Shown here: positions 25,734 to 34,387 of the stretch, piece after piece
How positions within the stretch are numbered: position 1 is the first letter of the stretch
Layout of the letters: every line of letters starts with the position of its first letter
NCBI GenBank assembly: GCA_023400985.1
Contig: JAEXEN010000036.1
Coordinates: 17,341 to 81,340, forward strand
Source of the DNA: Bacillota bacterium
GTDB taxonomy: Bacteria > Bacillota > Clostridia > Christensenellales > CAG-138
Direction: 5' to 3'
Length of the DNA: 64,000 bases
Program-made: the position numbers and the translations under genes
The notes under the pieces: model-generated
The model's input: the letters and a program-made list of their open reading frames with translations, nothing else
What the model was told of the DNA's origin: nothing
The model's database searches: none

Positions 25734-28313
25734 ATGGACTATCAAAACGTCGAGAGGCTGTGCATGGGCTGCCTTTCTCAGTTGAAGGAAGGGGACCGTT
25801 TTTGCTCGCAATGCGGTTTCGATAACGAGCAGCCTAAAGAGCCGCACCACCTCCCGCCGCGGAGTATTTTGGCGGGCAAATACCTCGTTGGCAAAGTGCT
25901 CGGCGAGGGCGGTTTCGGCATCACCTATCTCGGTTTTGACCTGAATTTGAACATCAAAGTCGCCATCAAGGAATATTTTCCGTCCGGTTTCGTAGCGCGT
26001 ACCGGCGGCTCTACCGTCACGCCGTTTACAGGCTCAAGCGCCGAATATTACGGCAACGGCATCGAAAAGTTTTTAAACGAAGCGCGAAGCCTCGCGCGAT
26101 TCCATAACCTTGACGGCATCGTCGAGGTACGGGACTTTTTCCGCGAAAACGGTACCGCCTACATCGTGATGGAATTTGTGGACGGCGTGAATTTGCGCGA
26201 CGAGCTCGAGCGCCGCGGCGGGCGTATGGATGCAAACGAGGTGATGGCGCTCTTTAAGCCCCTTGTCGCGTCGCTTGTGAAGGTACATGCTACCGGCCTC
26301 GTTCACCGCGATATAAGCCCTGATAACATCATGCTCACAGCCGAGGGAAAATTGAAGCTGCTCGACTTCGGCGCAGCGCGCGATGCGGCCGCAAACAAGA
26401 GCGTTTCCGTGGTATTAAAGCCCGGGTACGCACCCGAGGAGCAGTACCGCACCCACGGCGAACTCGGCGCGTGGACGGATATCTATGCGCTGTGCGGCAC
26501 CATCTATAAGCTTATCACCGGCGTTACGCCGCCCGAAAGCATCGAGCGACTCACCAATGATACGCTCGCGCATCCCGCCAACTTGAGTATCTCCATGGAC
26601 TTTAAGCAAGCGGACGCGATCATGAGGGGACTGAGCGTACGCAAAGAAGGCCGCTTCAGTTCCACAGCCGAGCTTTACGATGCGCTTTACGGCGACGCGG
26701 CAAAGCCTAATGCGATGCCCCGGACCGTGCAGAGCGGCGCCTTTGCGCCGCAGCCCGGAGCCGCCTATACGCCGCAGTATACGCCGCAAGGCAGAGGCTA
26801 TGCACCTACTGAGGCGCAAAGCGGTACGTCGACCGGCTTCAAAAAGCTTTGGGCGGAAAAGAAAGGACTTCTGATCGCCGGCGCGGGCGGCGCGGCGCTT
26901 CTTATCGTGCTCCTTATCGTGCTGATCACGGGGGACAAGGGGACGCCGACGGGCGGTGAAGTGCTCCAATCGCCTTCTAATACGATGCCCACGGCGTCTT
27001 CCACGTTCCCGGCCGAAGCTACACCCGTGCCCACGGTCAATTCCGGGGCCGCAGAGGTATCCATAAGCTTTACCGACCCGAAGCTCTTCTTCGAGCAGGC
27101 GCCCGAGACGGAAGAGACCGCAGACGGCACGGAATATACCTATGCGGGCATGGATTGGCATGGTATCCTCAACTATCTGGCGGTACTGCAATTCGAGGGG
27201 TATAACGTAACGGTAGTTGCCGACGGCGATACCCTCTTTACCGTGAGCGACGCGCAGACGACCATCCCCTTCAGGATGGGAGCGGACGACTCGTCCGTCA
27301 TCATGATATGCCCGTCCAATGTAACCCTCGACCTTACCGATGCGCCGGTCACCGAGCATTATCTAAACAACAACGGCATTACCGCCGAACAATGGATCGA
27401 TCTTGGCGCCTCGGACTATTACAGCTATTCGGCTTTCAACTACATGGGTAATTCCAACGGCAATATCCAGAACACATGCGAGGCCGCCCTGCAGAGCACC
27501 AGGCTCTACATTGCCGATAATAACACCGGTTCGGGCATCTTTGCGATGGATATCGAATCCGGCGACGTGGTAGCACAGCTCACCAACGACAGCCGCCGCC
27601 TCTACTACCTCAACGTGGCGGGGGACTATCTCTATTACTGCGCGGTCGAGGACGGCGACGAGTACGCCTATTACGCTTATCGTGTCAGGACCGACGGCAG
27701 CGAACTGCCGGAGCCATTGCTGGACGATGCGAAGAATATCGTGGTATACGGCGATTACCTCTACTATGTGGATTCCCGTACCAACGAGCTTAAACGCATG
27801 CATACGTACTCCTACGATATCGAAAATGTTCTTACAACCGCCGGCTACTTTATGAATATCTCGGGCGACCGCATCTACTGCGCCGACTCAGGCGATTCCA
27901 CGGGCATATTCTCCTACGCGCTCGACGGCAGCGACGAGAAGCTTATAATGGACGTGGACTGCTACAAAATAGTGGTCTCAGGCGGCTGGATCTACTACCT
28001 TACCTCCGAAAGCAACGGATTTAACATCCGCCGCGTGGATATAGACGGGGATAACGACCAGCTCGTGGTAAGCGAAAAGGTGCACAGCTTCAATATAAAC
28101 GGGTCGAACGTATACTACTCCACCTCGGACGGTAATACGCTCAAATGCCTGAGCCTTTTGGATCTCACCACCACGGAGATATTAAACTACGGCAAGTATC
28201 CCACGCTGGTCGAGTCCGCAACCAAACTGGTGCTCTTTACCACCGACGAAAACGGTAAGCTCAACATCTACGATTCTGAGGACGGCACCGGCACCGTCAT
28301 AGACTTGAGCTGA
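25734..28313 (+). CDS. Zinc-ribbon Ser/Thr protein kinase with TM helix and extracytoplasmic DUF5050-like domain
   Basis: 859 residues from the ATG at 25734 (GGGGGT upstream; the frame is open earlier without a start signal). Residues 10-27 are a CxxC...CxxC zinc ribbon. Residues 47-315 are the kinase: GEGGFG loop (57-62), Lys79 (VAIKE), Glu116, HRD 191-193 with Asn198, DFG 211-213 and APEEQY. A Pro/Gln-rich linker leads to one TM helix (about 379-400). The outer part (about 430-859) ends in repeated YLYY/WIYY strand motifs like DUF5050 beta-propellers, probably a sensor. It is the first gene of the FHA/phosphatase/protease cluster and the likely source of the phospho-Thr those FHA domains read. 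Confidence 0.92.
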   Translation: MDYQNVERLCMGCLSQLKEGDRFCSQCGFDNEQPKEPHHLPPRSILAGKYLVGKVLGEGGFGITYLGFDLNLNIKVAIKEYFPSGFVARTGGSTVTPFTGSSAEYYGNGIEKFLNEARSLARFHNLDGIVEVRDFFRENGTAYIVMEFVDGVNLRDELERRGGRMDANEVMALFKPLVASLVKVHATGLVHRDISPDNIMLTAEGKLKLLDFGAARDAAANKSVSVVLKPGYAPEEQYRTHGELGAWTDIYALCGTIYKLITGVTPPESIERLTNDTLAHPANLSISMDFKQADAIMRGLSVRKEGRFSSTAELYDALYGDAAKPNAMPRTVQSGAFAPQPGAAYTPQYTPQGRGYAPTEAQSGTSTGFKKLWAEKKGLLIAGAGGAALLIVLLIVLITGDKGTPTGGEVLQSPSNTMPTASSTFPAEATPVPTVNSGAAEVSISFTDPKLFFEQAPETEETADGTEYTYAGMDWHGILNYLAVLQFEGYNVTVVADGDTLFTVSDAQTTIPFRMGADDSSVIMICPSNVTLDLTDAPVTEHYLNNNGITAEQWIDLGASDYYSYSAFNYMGNSNGNIQNTCEAALQSTRLYIADNNTGSGIFAMDIESGDVVAQLTNDSRRLYYLNVAGDYLYYCAVEDGDEYAYYAYRVRTDGSELPEPLLDDAKNIVVYGDYLYYVDSRTNELKRMHTYSYDIENVLTTAGYFMNISGDRIYCADSGDSTGIFSYALDGSDEKLIMDVDCYKIVVSGGWIYYLTSESNGFNIRRVDIDGDNDQLVVSEKVHSFNINGSNVYYSTSDGNTLKCLSLLDLTTTEILNYGKYPTLVESATKLVLFTTDENGKLNIYDSEDGTGTVIDLS

Positions 28314-28386
28314 GCCGCGGGCAAAAAAGAAACCGCTTACCGCGCAATCGTGCGGACGGCAAATAAACGGGGAAGGGAAAACGACC

Positions 28387-28920
28387 ATGCAAATGAAACA
28401 ATGCCAGAACGGACATTTTTACGACGCATCCAAAACATCCGAGTGTCCCTATTGCGCGAACAGAGCGGGCGGGGCGGACAGGGCGCTTTCCCCGCAGAAG
28501 GGCTCCACCGTTGCCATTGCGGATCCGCCCAAAAAGAAGGAAGCCGCGCGCACCGTGGCCATTTTGGAAAAGCAGATGGGCTTCGACCCCGTGGTCGGCT
28601 GGCTTGTGTGTATCGCGGGCGCGGACAGGGGAAAAAGCTTTCCGTTGCACGCCGATAACAACTTCATCGGGCGCGATGCGCAGATGGACGTTTGTCTGAA
28701 GGACGACGATACCGTTTCCGCCCTCAATCACGCCATCGTCAGCTTCGATACGCGCGACCATGTGTTTTACTTCACGGCGGCGGACGGACGCAGCATTGTA
28801 CGCTACAACGACAAGGCGCATTTCGGCACAACGCCTCTTTCCGCCTACGACAAGCTTGAGGTTGGCAGCACGACGCTTGTGTTCATACCGTTCTGCGGGG
28901 AAAGATTCCAATGGGAGTGA
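28387..28920 (+). CDS. Zinc-ribbon FHA domain protein
   Basis: 177 residues. The N-terminus (CQNGHFYDASKTSECPYC) is a zinc ribbon like that of the kinase upstream, followed by a linker with Thr residues that could be phosphorylated. Residues 80-170 form an FHA domain: FIGRDAQMDV for the GR motif and VSALNHAIVSFD for the S-x-x-H region. The NG pair usual after the last strand is not evident. FHA domains bind phosphothreonine. The protein is soluble and cytoplasmic. GGGGAAGGG precedes the ATG; its stop overlaps the phosphatase start by 10 bases. Confidence 0.88.
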   Translation: MQMKQCQNGHFYDASKTSECPYCANRAGGADRALSPQKGSTVAIADPPKKKEAARTVAILEKQMGFDPVVGWLVCIAGADRGKSFPLHADNNFIGRDAQMDVCLKDDDTVSALNHAIVSFDTRDHVFYFTAADGRSIVRYNDKAHFGTTPLSAYDKLEVGSTTLVFIPFCGERFQWE

Positions 28921-29840
28921 TCGAAGCGCAGACGGCGCAAACGCAGTTTTTGGGAACGCCTGATTATATGTGGATCGCAGCGCTTCTCGTTTTCATCGCG
29001 GTGGTCCTTCTTGTTGTATCTACTCTCAAAGGCAGAAAGGCTAAAAATATGCCCAAGGAGGCAGCCGCCAAAAATAAACCGCGCACGCTCGAACCGCATT
29101 CGGCGGACCTTGAAATCGCCAACGTGCACGGCATAGGCAAACGCAACTACCAGCAGGATGCGTTTGCCGTAAGCCCGCTTTCGGATACGTCGCTTTGCAT
29201 GCGCTGCGGCGTACTTCTCGTGCTGGCCGACGGCATGGGCGGCATGACCGACGGCGGCAAGGCGAGCGCCATCGTCGTGGAAACGCTGATGCGCGGTTTT
29301 GCCGAGGAGGAGCTTGCGGCCGATCCTTCCGTTGCGCTCGCGTCGCTTCTTTACCGCGCGGGAAAAGAAATTCAAACGCTCAACAACAGCGGCTCCACCG
29401 GCGTCGCGGCCATCGTGCGCGGCGACAAGCTTTACTTTGCCACCTGCGGCGACAGTCGCCTGGCACTTTACCGCGGCGGGGCGCTCATCGCGCTCAACCG
29501 CGAGCAGAATTATGCCGCGCTTCTCGACGACCGGGTGGCGCGCGGGGAGATACCCTACGCGGAGGCGATCTCGGACCTGCAAAGAAGCGCCTTAACAAGC
29601 TACCTGGGCAGCCCTCATCTCAAGGTAGACAGGGCGCTTATGCCCGTTAAGCTTTGTGAGGGCGATATCGTTTTGATCATGAGCGACGGTATTTTCAACG
29701 CGCTCAGCGACGCGGAGCTTTGCGCCTGCCTTTCGCGCGACCTGTACGGTGCGGCGGAGGCGATCGAAGACTCTATTTTACGCAAAAACCTGGAAGAACA
29801 GGATAACTTCACCGCCATACTCGCAAAATTTAATGGCTAG
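28911..29840 (+). CDS. PP2C family Ser/Thr phosphatase, membrane-anchored
   Basis: 309 residues with an N-terminal TM helix (about 21-40) and a cytoplasmic PP2C domain. Metal and catalytic motifs: GIGKRNYQQDAF, LADGMGGMTDGGKAS, TCGDSRLALYRGG, SDGIFNALSD and EQDNFTAIL. It would reverse the action of the neighbouring kinase. The start ATG overlaps the FHA gene's stop (ATGGGAGTGA). The gene for the secreted protease starts 14 bases after its end. Confidence 0.94.
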   Translation: MGVIEAQTAQTQFLGTPDYMWIAALLVFIAVVLLVVSTLKGRKAKNMPKEAAAKNKPRTLEPHSADLEIANVHGIGKRNYQQDAFAVSPLSDTSLCMRCGVLLVLADGMGGMTDGGKASAIVVETLMRGFAEEELAADPSVALASLLYRAGKEIQTLNNSGSTGVAAIVRGDKLYFATCGDSRLALYRGGALIALNREQNYAALLDDRVARGEIPYAEAISDLQRSALTSYLGSPHLKVDRALMPVKLCEGDIVLIMSDGIFNALSDAELCACLSRDLYGAAEAIEDSILRKNLEEQDNFTAILAKFNG

Positions 29841-29854
29841 ACGGGAGACAGGTT

Positions 29855-31186
29855 ATGAAAAAGAAATTTGCCGCACTCTTTCTTGCGCTTTTACTTACGT
29901 TTTCCATGCTTCCCCTTGCGGGAGCTAATGCGGAGGGCAACCAAGACGTGCTCAACGCGCGCGACAGCGTGGTGCGCGTCTATACGGGTTCCTCCTACGT
30001 GGGTGAGGAATACATCGGCTCGGGCATCTGCGTCGGCAAAGAAGGCGAGCCTATAGAGTACATCGTCAGCAACCGCCATGTAATCCTCGACAGTGACGGC
30101 AACATATGCGATTCGATCTATGTGGTGCTCGACAGCCTCCAGAATTTCGAAAGCGTGATCCCCGCCACGGTCTCCTACTTCGATGTGAGCGTGGATTTCT
30201 GCATTTTGAAGGTGGAAACGCCCATCACCTCGCGCGTTCCCATCACCATGCTCTCGGCGGAAACCGTTGAGCCTACCCAGAGCGTATATGCGCTGGGCTT
30301 CCCCGCCGTGGCGGATGACCTCAATGACATCGGCTTTGTGCTTCCTTCGCGCGTCGACGACGTTACCGTGACCACGGGCACCGTTACCAAAAACCATGCC
30401 TCCAGCGAAGGGGCGGATTTCATTCAGATCGACGCCACGATCAACGGCGGTAACTCCGGGGGCCCGCTCGTGACCGAGGAAGGCTACTGCGTGGGCATCA
30501 ACTCCTTTACGGCCACGCGCGGCCAAACCACCAACGGCGCGATCTATATCGATTATGTGTTTGACGCGCTAGAAGGCCTTGAGGTCGAATATCTGCTTGC
30601 GGATGAGAATACGCCCAACGTGCCTGTCGCATCCGCTAACCCCGCCGAGCCCAATGCGCCCGCCGTACGGGTGGAGCCTGTAAGAAGCAACATGCTTCTT
30701 TATGTGCTCATCGGCGTCGCCGCGCTCGTGGTGCTTGTGGTGGCGGCGCTTATCATCACCGGCAGGAAGAAACGTACGCAGCAGCCCGTGCAGGCGTTCC
30801 CGGGTGCGGCAGGCGCTCCCGCCGCACAGCCGTTCCCGCAGCCTGCCGCCCAGCTTTCGTCGCGGACGGTGCCTCTCATCACGGCGTATTCGCTTGTTGG
30901 CACCGCATTTTCGGGGAGCGTGTTCCCTATAAAGGAAAGCGCCGTAATAGGCCGCAACATGGAAAGCTGCAACATCGTATATGCCGAGGGCACGCCGGGC
31001 ATAAGCTCCGTACACTGCCGCGTGGCTCTCATAAACGGCAATCTGACACTCTTCGACCTCGACTCCTCCTACGGTACCTTTCTTGAAAACGGCACAAAAC
31101 TCGAAGCCAACCGCCCGTATCCCTTGCAGGAGGGCGAAAGCTTTTATCTCGCCACGCGCGAGAACACATTTACGGTGGTCAAGTAA
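29855..31186 (+). CDS. Secreted trypsin-like serine protease with TM helix and cytoplasmic FHA domain
   Basis: 443 residues. A signal peptide (1-26, cut after AGANA) exports an S1C/DegP-like protease with triad His75 (SNRHVI), Asp114 (SVDFCILKV) and Ser201 (GGNSGGP). There is no PDZ domain. A Pro-rich stalk leads to a TM helix (about 281-302) and a basic stop-transfer (GRKKR), then a cytoplasmic FHA domain (about 345-440) with VIGRNMES, ISSVHCRV and DLDSSYGTFLENG. An outward-facing protease is thus tied to an inward-facing phosphopeptide reader. It sits between the phosphatase and the PrsW-FHA gene, with short gaps. Confidence 0.93.
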   Translation: MKKKFAALFLALLLTFSMLPLAGANAEGNQDVLNARDSVVRVYTGSSYVGEEYIGSGICVGKEGEPIEYIVSNRHVILDSDGNICDSIYVVLDSLQNFESVIPATVSYFDVSVDFCILKVETPITSRVPITMLSAETVEPTQSVYALGFPAVADDLNDIGFVLPSRVDDVTVTTGTVTKNHASSEGADFIQIDATINGGNSGGPLVTEEGYCVGINSFTATRGQTTNGAIYIDYVFDALEGLEVEYLLADENTPNVPVASANPAEPNAPAVRVEPVRSNMLLYVLIGVAALVVLVVAALIITGRKKRTQQPVQAFPGAAGAPAAQPFPQPAAQLSSRTVPLITAYSLVGTAFSGSVFPIKESAVIGRNMESCNIVYAEGTPGISSVHCRVALINGNLTLFDLDSSYGTFLENGTKLEANRPYPLQEGESFYLATRENTFTVVK

Positions 31187-31203
31187 GGAGATAAGCGTTA
31201 CAA

Positions 31204-32586
31204 ATGGAAAACAAAACATTTTATGCCCGGGCGGGGCATGAGGCTATAAGGGTAAAGGATATATTTTCTCAAACCTTCAAAAAGCATGGCGCCGGAGACG
31301 GTGCCAAGCTTTTTATGGCCGGAACGCCGCTGTCTACACCCACGGAAGCGGAAATGCTCGGGAGCTGGCAGAAACCCTTTGTGTATGCGCGCGTATTCGC
31401 CGTGGGTATTGCGTTCACGCTTTTGATGTACATACTGGTTCTGATGGGCGTAAGCATGGCGATCCCCGCGTTTTTGTTTTTCGGCTGTTTTGTGATGCCG
31501 ATCTCCATTTTGATGTTCTTTTGGGAGGTGAATATACCGCGCAACGTGGCGCTGTATACGGTGCTATTCATCTTTTTGATTGGCGGCGCGCTTTCGCTCG
31601 TGTTCACCATGCTCCTGCATAACGTGGTGGGGCTTAACGCCACGGTGCTCGCAGGGCTTACGGAAGAACCCGGGAAGCTTTTTGCGCTTGCGCTCTTTTT
31701 GCGTAAACCCGATAAAAAATACATCCTGAACGGCATGCTCATAGGCGCTGCGGTGGGCGCGGGCTTCGAGGCGATAGAAAACGCGGGGTACGCCTTCAGC
31801 GCGGATTATCCCACGGCTTCGCTTTTGATGCGCGGCTTTCAGGCGCTTGGCGGGCATATCATGTGGGCAAGCCTCTACGGCGGGGCGCTCGTCATGGTAA
31901 AGGGACATCAGCCGCTCAACAAAAAGCACTTTACGGACGTGCGCTTTTTGAAATACTTCGGCGCGGCCGTTTTGCTTCATATGCTTTGGAACTCCGGCAT
32001 CAGCATTTTGTATTTGCCGCTCGTGGGGGACCTGTGGCAGCTTTTGCTTATCGCCGTGGTGCTCTATTTGCAGTTCGGTATGCTCAAAAAAGGGCTCTCG
32101 CAGGTGGTCGCAGTGGCAAACGCCGCATCGGGCGCGGGAGCGCCCGTCTATGCAAACGCCGCACCGGTTGCCGGAGCGCCCGTCCATGCAAGCGCCGCAC
32201 CGGTTGTCGGAGTGCCTGTTCATGCAGATCCCGCGCCGCGGTATGAAAAGACCGTGGCCATGAACATAGAGCAAAAAGCAATCGCAAGCGTTGCGCTTAT
32301 CTGTATGGAGGGGGAGCTTAAGGACATGGAGCTTCCGCTCGCGTCCGGGCGCATCGTTTTGGGGCGTGACCCAAGCAGGGCTAACCTCATTCTTACGAAC
32401 GCGCGTATAAGCGGTGCGCACTGTGCCGTATGGACGGAAAACGGGCACGTTTATGCAAGCGACCTCGGCTCTACCAACGGTACCTTCCTCGACGGGGAAC
32501 GGCTGCCACCCAATGAACCGCGCGAGCTTTCCCTTTCTTCTGAGCTTTGGCTTGCGGACAGGACGGAGCGCTTTAAGGTAAGGTGA
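31204..32586 (+). CDS. PrsW-type intramembrane protease fused to an FHA domain
   Basis: 460 residues. Eight or so hydrophobic helices (about 58-295) carry the PrsW motifs EEPGK (Glu154-Glu155), FEAIE (188-192), HIMWASLYGG (His218) and HMLWNSG (His259), the presumed metal ligands. B. subtilis PrsW makes the first cut in anti-sigma factor RsiW. After an Ala/Pro-rich linker of three 12-residue repeats, residues 365-455 form a canonical FHA domain (VLGRDPSRANL, ARISGAHCAV, DLGSTNGTFLDG). The FHA tail suggests control by the adjacent kinase. The ATG is 17 bases after the preceding stop, with AAGGAG upstream. Confidence 0.92.
   Translation: MENKTFYARAGHEAIRVKDIFSQTFKKHGAGDGAKLFMAGTPLSTPTEAEMLGSWQKPFVYARVFAVGIAFTLLMYILVLMGVSMAIPAFLFFGCFVMPISILMFFWEVNIPRNVALYTVLFIFLIGGALSLVFTMLLHNVVGLNATVLAGLTEEPGKLFALALFLRKPDKKYILNGMLIGAAVGAGFEAIENAGYAFSADYPTASLLMRGFQALGGHIMWASLYGGALVMVKGHQPLNKKHFTDVRFLKYFGAAVLLHMLWNSGISILYLPLVGDLWQLLLIAVVLYLQFGMLKKGLSQVVAVANAASGAGAPVYANAAPVAGAPVHASAAPVVGVPVHADPAPRYEKTVAMNIEQKAIASVALICMEGELKDMELPLASGRIVLGRDPSRANLILTNARISGAHCAVWTENGHVYASDLGSTNGTFLDGERLPPNEPRELSLSSELWLADRTERFKVR
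32134..32238. repeat. Three 36-bp tandem repeats inside the PrsW-FHA gene
   Basis: Units at 32134-32169, 32170-32205 and 32206-32238 encode the 12-residue repeat AGAPVxAxAAPV; the third is diverged and three bases short. It forms the flexible linker between the protease and the FHA domain and is a likely site of length variation. Confidence 0.8.
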
Positions 32587-32645
32587 GCGGACCTCCTCGC
32601 CTTAAGCCATAATTCGACAGCTTTGTTAACTTTCTGTTGCTTCGG

Positions 32646-32674
32646 TTGCCCGCCTTTTTCGGGTATGGTATAGT
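32646..32674 (+). promoter_or_regulatory. Promoter of the RsiV-like lipoprotein gene
   Basis: TTGCCC at 32646-32651, a 17-base spacer and TATAGT at 32669-32674, preceded by TG (extended -10). The downstream CAAACA matches the kinase promoter, suggesting shared control. Confidence 0.6.
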
Positions 32675-32694
32675 CAAACAGAAAAATATACATA

Positions 32695-32724
32695 TAAGGT
32701 AAGGGGTCAGTTCCCCTTACCTTA
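32695..32724. repeat. Perfect hairpin of the TAAGGTAAGGG family
   Basis: TAAGGTAAGGGG and CCCCTTACCTTA form a 12-bp perfect stem with a 6-base loop, inside the leader 17 bases before the lipoprotein start codon. Relatives stand at 46681-46722 and, degenerate, at 13903-13922. Confidence 0.7.
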
Positions 32725-32740
32725 ACAGAAGGTAAATGCT

Positions 32741-34024
32741 ATGAAGAAAATCGCCGTTCTCCTCGCCGTGCTCATGGCGGTCCTGATGGCCGCGAGCGGC
32801 TGCGGGGGGAATCTGCAAAACAACGCGCCCACACCCGCACCCGGAGAAACGGGTGCTATACCCGTGATCACGCCCGAAACGGGGGAGGCGGAATCGACCG
32901 AGCCGCCCATGCAGGGTACAGGCTTTGCCGCCTATGAGATCAGGCGGGAGACGATCTATTATCCCGAGGGGAGCGATGCCTCCTCCGCAGAATACATGCT
33001 CGATGCGCAGCTGCCCTACTTTACCGACGGGGGAGAAGCATCGGCGAGCATGAACAGCGCCGTGGCGATGTACCGCGAAGAGCTTTTGGAGCGCGTGGTG
33101 AGCGAGAGGTTCCCGCTTGCCGACCGCGTAGAGGGGGAAGAGGCTCCCTCCACGCTCGTGAGCTGCGAAATGGAGTTTGTGGGCGACTATCTCAACGTCG
33201 GTTTTTATGAGGACGCGAGCTACGGCGACAGCGCGGAGCACAGCTTATATACCATCGTTTTCGACCGCACGGGCACGGACCAGAGCCTCGCGGCGCTCAC
33301 CGGCGTTTTTGACCCGTCCGATCTTGCGGCGCAGCAGGTGCTCAACCAGATCGCAAAAGACGAAAGCCTGTATTTGGGAGACATCACCGCCGAAAACGTG
33401 AAGGCGGCGCTCGACCTCTTCAACGGCTTTTTCGTGACCGAAAACGGCTATCTCCTGTACGCCCCGGAAGGAACGCTCGCTAAGCCCGAGCTCGGCATTT
33501 TGAGCTTTGCGGCGGAAAAAAGCGCCTTCTACCCCGAGTTTGTGGGCGATATCGTGCCGACCGAACGCTACGGTGCGTTGCAAACGGCCGTCAGCCTTAT
33601 GTCGCGTGCCTGCGCGGAAAATTATTTAAGCTTCTCCGAAGGCAGCCCCAACGCGCTTTGCGCGACTGGCTTCCTTTCGGGCGTGCTTGCAAGAGATAAC
33701 GTCAAAACGCTGACGGCGCAGGAATACGAAGCGCTGTTTGCCTCCTATTTCACCGGCACATTCCCGGCAAACATAAACGAGGAGGGCGACGGCACGGCGC
33801 TTGAAAACGGCGTTTACACCGTTGCCGAGCCGCCCGCCGCGACCTATACCGTGGAGCTCATGGAAGCGCGGGTCGAGGGCGAAACGCTTACGCTTACCGG
33901 CACGCTCTTCTACGGCGAACCCGGTGCCGCCGACGCGTCGCCTGTAGGCAATGTGGAAGCCGTTCTGCAAGCCGATGCAGCGGCCGAAATGGGATACCGG
34001 TTCGTAGGGTTTGCGATTTATTGA
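32741..34024 (+). CDS. Lipoprotein with RsiV/DUF3298-like ectodomain
   Basis: 427 residues. A lipoprotein signal ends at AASGC (Cys21), followed by a Pro/Glu/Thr linker and an extracytoplasmic region. The part around residues 60-300 has the RsiV/DUF3298 character (YYPEGSDASSAEYMLDAQLPYF, a segment on secretion of Tyr/Phe-rich strands, then LLYAPEGTLAKPELGILSF), which in RsiV binds lysozyme and controls an ECF sigma factor. No sigma factor or cytoplasmic domain is encoded here, so anti-sigma function is not supported. It has its own promoter but shares strand and promoter type with the kinase cluster. Confidence 0.7.
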   Translation: MKKIAVLLAVLMAVLMAASGCGGNLQNNAPTPAPGETGAIPVITPETGEAESTEPPMQGTGFAAYEIRRETIYYPEGSDASSAEYMLDAQLPYFTDGGEASASMNSAVAMYREELLERVVSERFPLADRVEGEEAPSTLVSCEMEFVGDYLNVGFYEDASYGDSAEHSLYTIVFDRTGTDQSLAALTGVFDPSDLAAQQVLNQIAKDESLYLGDITAENVKAALDLFNGFFVTENGYLLYAPEGTLAKPELGILSFAAEKSAFYPEFVGDIVPTERYGALQTAVSLMSRACAENYLSFSEGSPNALCATGFLSGVLARDNVKTLTAQEYEALFASYFTGTFPANINEEGDGTALENGVYTVAEPPAATYTVELMEARVEGETLTLTGTLFYGEPGAADASPVGNVEAVLQADAAAEMGYRFVGFAIY

Positions 34025-34043
34025 TCTATAGGCAAATAATTAA

Positions 34044-34073
34044 GAAGGCCCGCGGCATATGTTGTGGGCCTTC
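34044..34073 (+). terminator. Hairpin after the lipoprotein gene, likely terminator
   Basis: GAAGGCCC and GGGCCTTC form an 8-bp perfect stem 20 bases after the stop; the trailing T tract is poor. The 20-base string AAGAAGGCCCGCGGCATATG, covering its left arm, is repeated exactly at 34393-34412. Confidence 0.5.
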
Positions 34074-34108
34074 GTGGTATAGGAAAAAACCGTTGAGTTG
34101 GCGGTAGC

Positions 34109-34131
34109 GGGCGGATGCTATCCGCCCCTAC
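34109..34131. repeat. Short palindromic repeat of the hairpin-CCTAC family
   Basis: GGGCGGAT, loop GCT and ATCCGCCC form a perfect 8-bp stem, followed by CCTACGGGG. Confidence 0.7.
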
Positions 34132-34160
34132 GGGGTATGTCGCTTCGACGGTAACACGCG

Positions 34161-34387
34161 GCGGGATGAGGGCATCCCGCCCTACGGGGAAATGCCGAAT
34201 ATCCATAGGGCAAGGGCTCCGGCTTGCCCACGCCGTTGCGGAACGGTTTTGCGTGCCGAAACGGATTGAAATCCGGAGGATTTCTTTCCTTTCAAAAAGT
34301 GCCGGCCATGAGGTGCGAACAGGCGCTTTCTGAAAACCCGCCCGCAGGCGCTCCTCACAAAAGTGCCGCAACGCGGCACTTTTGTGA
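34161..34387. repeat. Composite hairpin-array repeat, copy C
   Basis: Begins with GCGGGATG/CATCCCGC plus CCTACGGGG, then GGGCAAG/CTTGCCC (34208-34229), CCGTT/AACGG (34233-34246), the conserved GCCGAAACGGAT, GAAATCC/GGATTTC (34268-34284), an outer AAAGTGCC/GGCGCTTT stem, and a 15-bp perfect stem TCACAAAAGTGCCGC/GCGGCACTTTTGTGA (34355-34387). Module order matches copies A and B although the stems differ. Confidence 0.75.
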
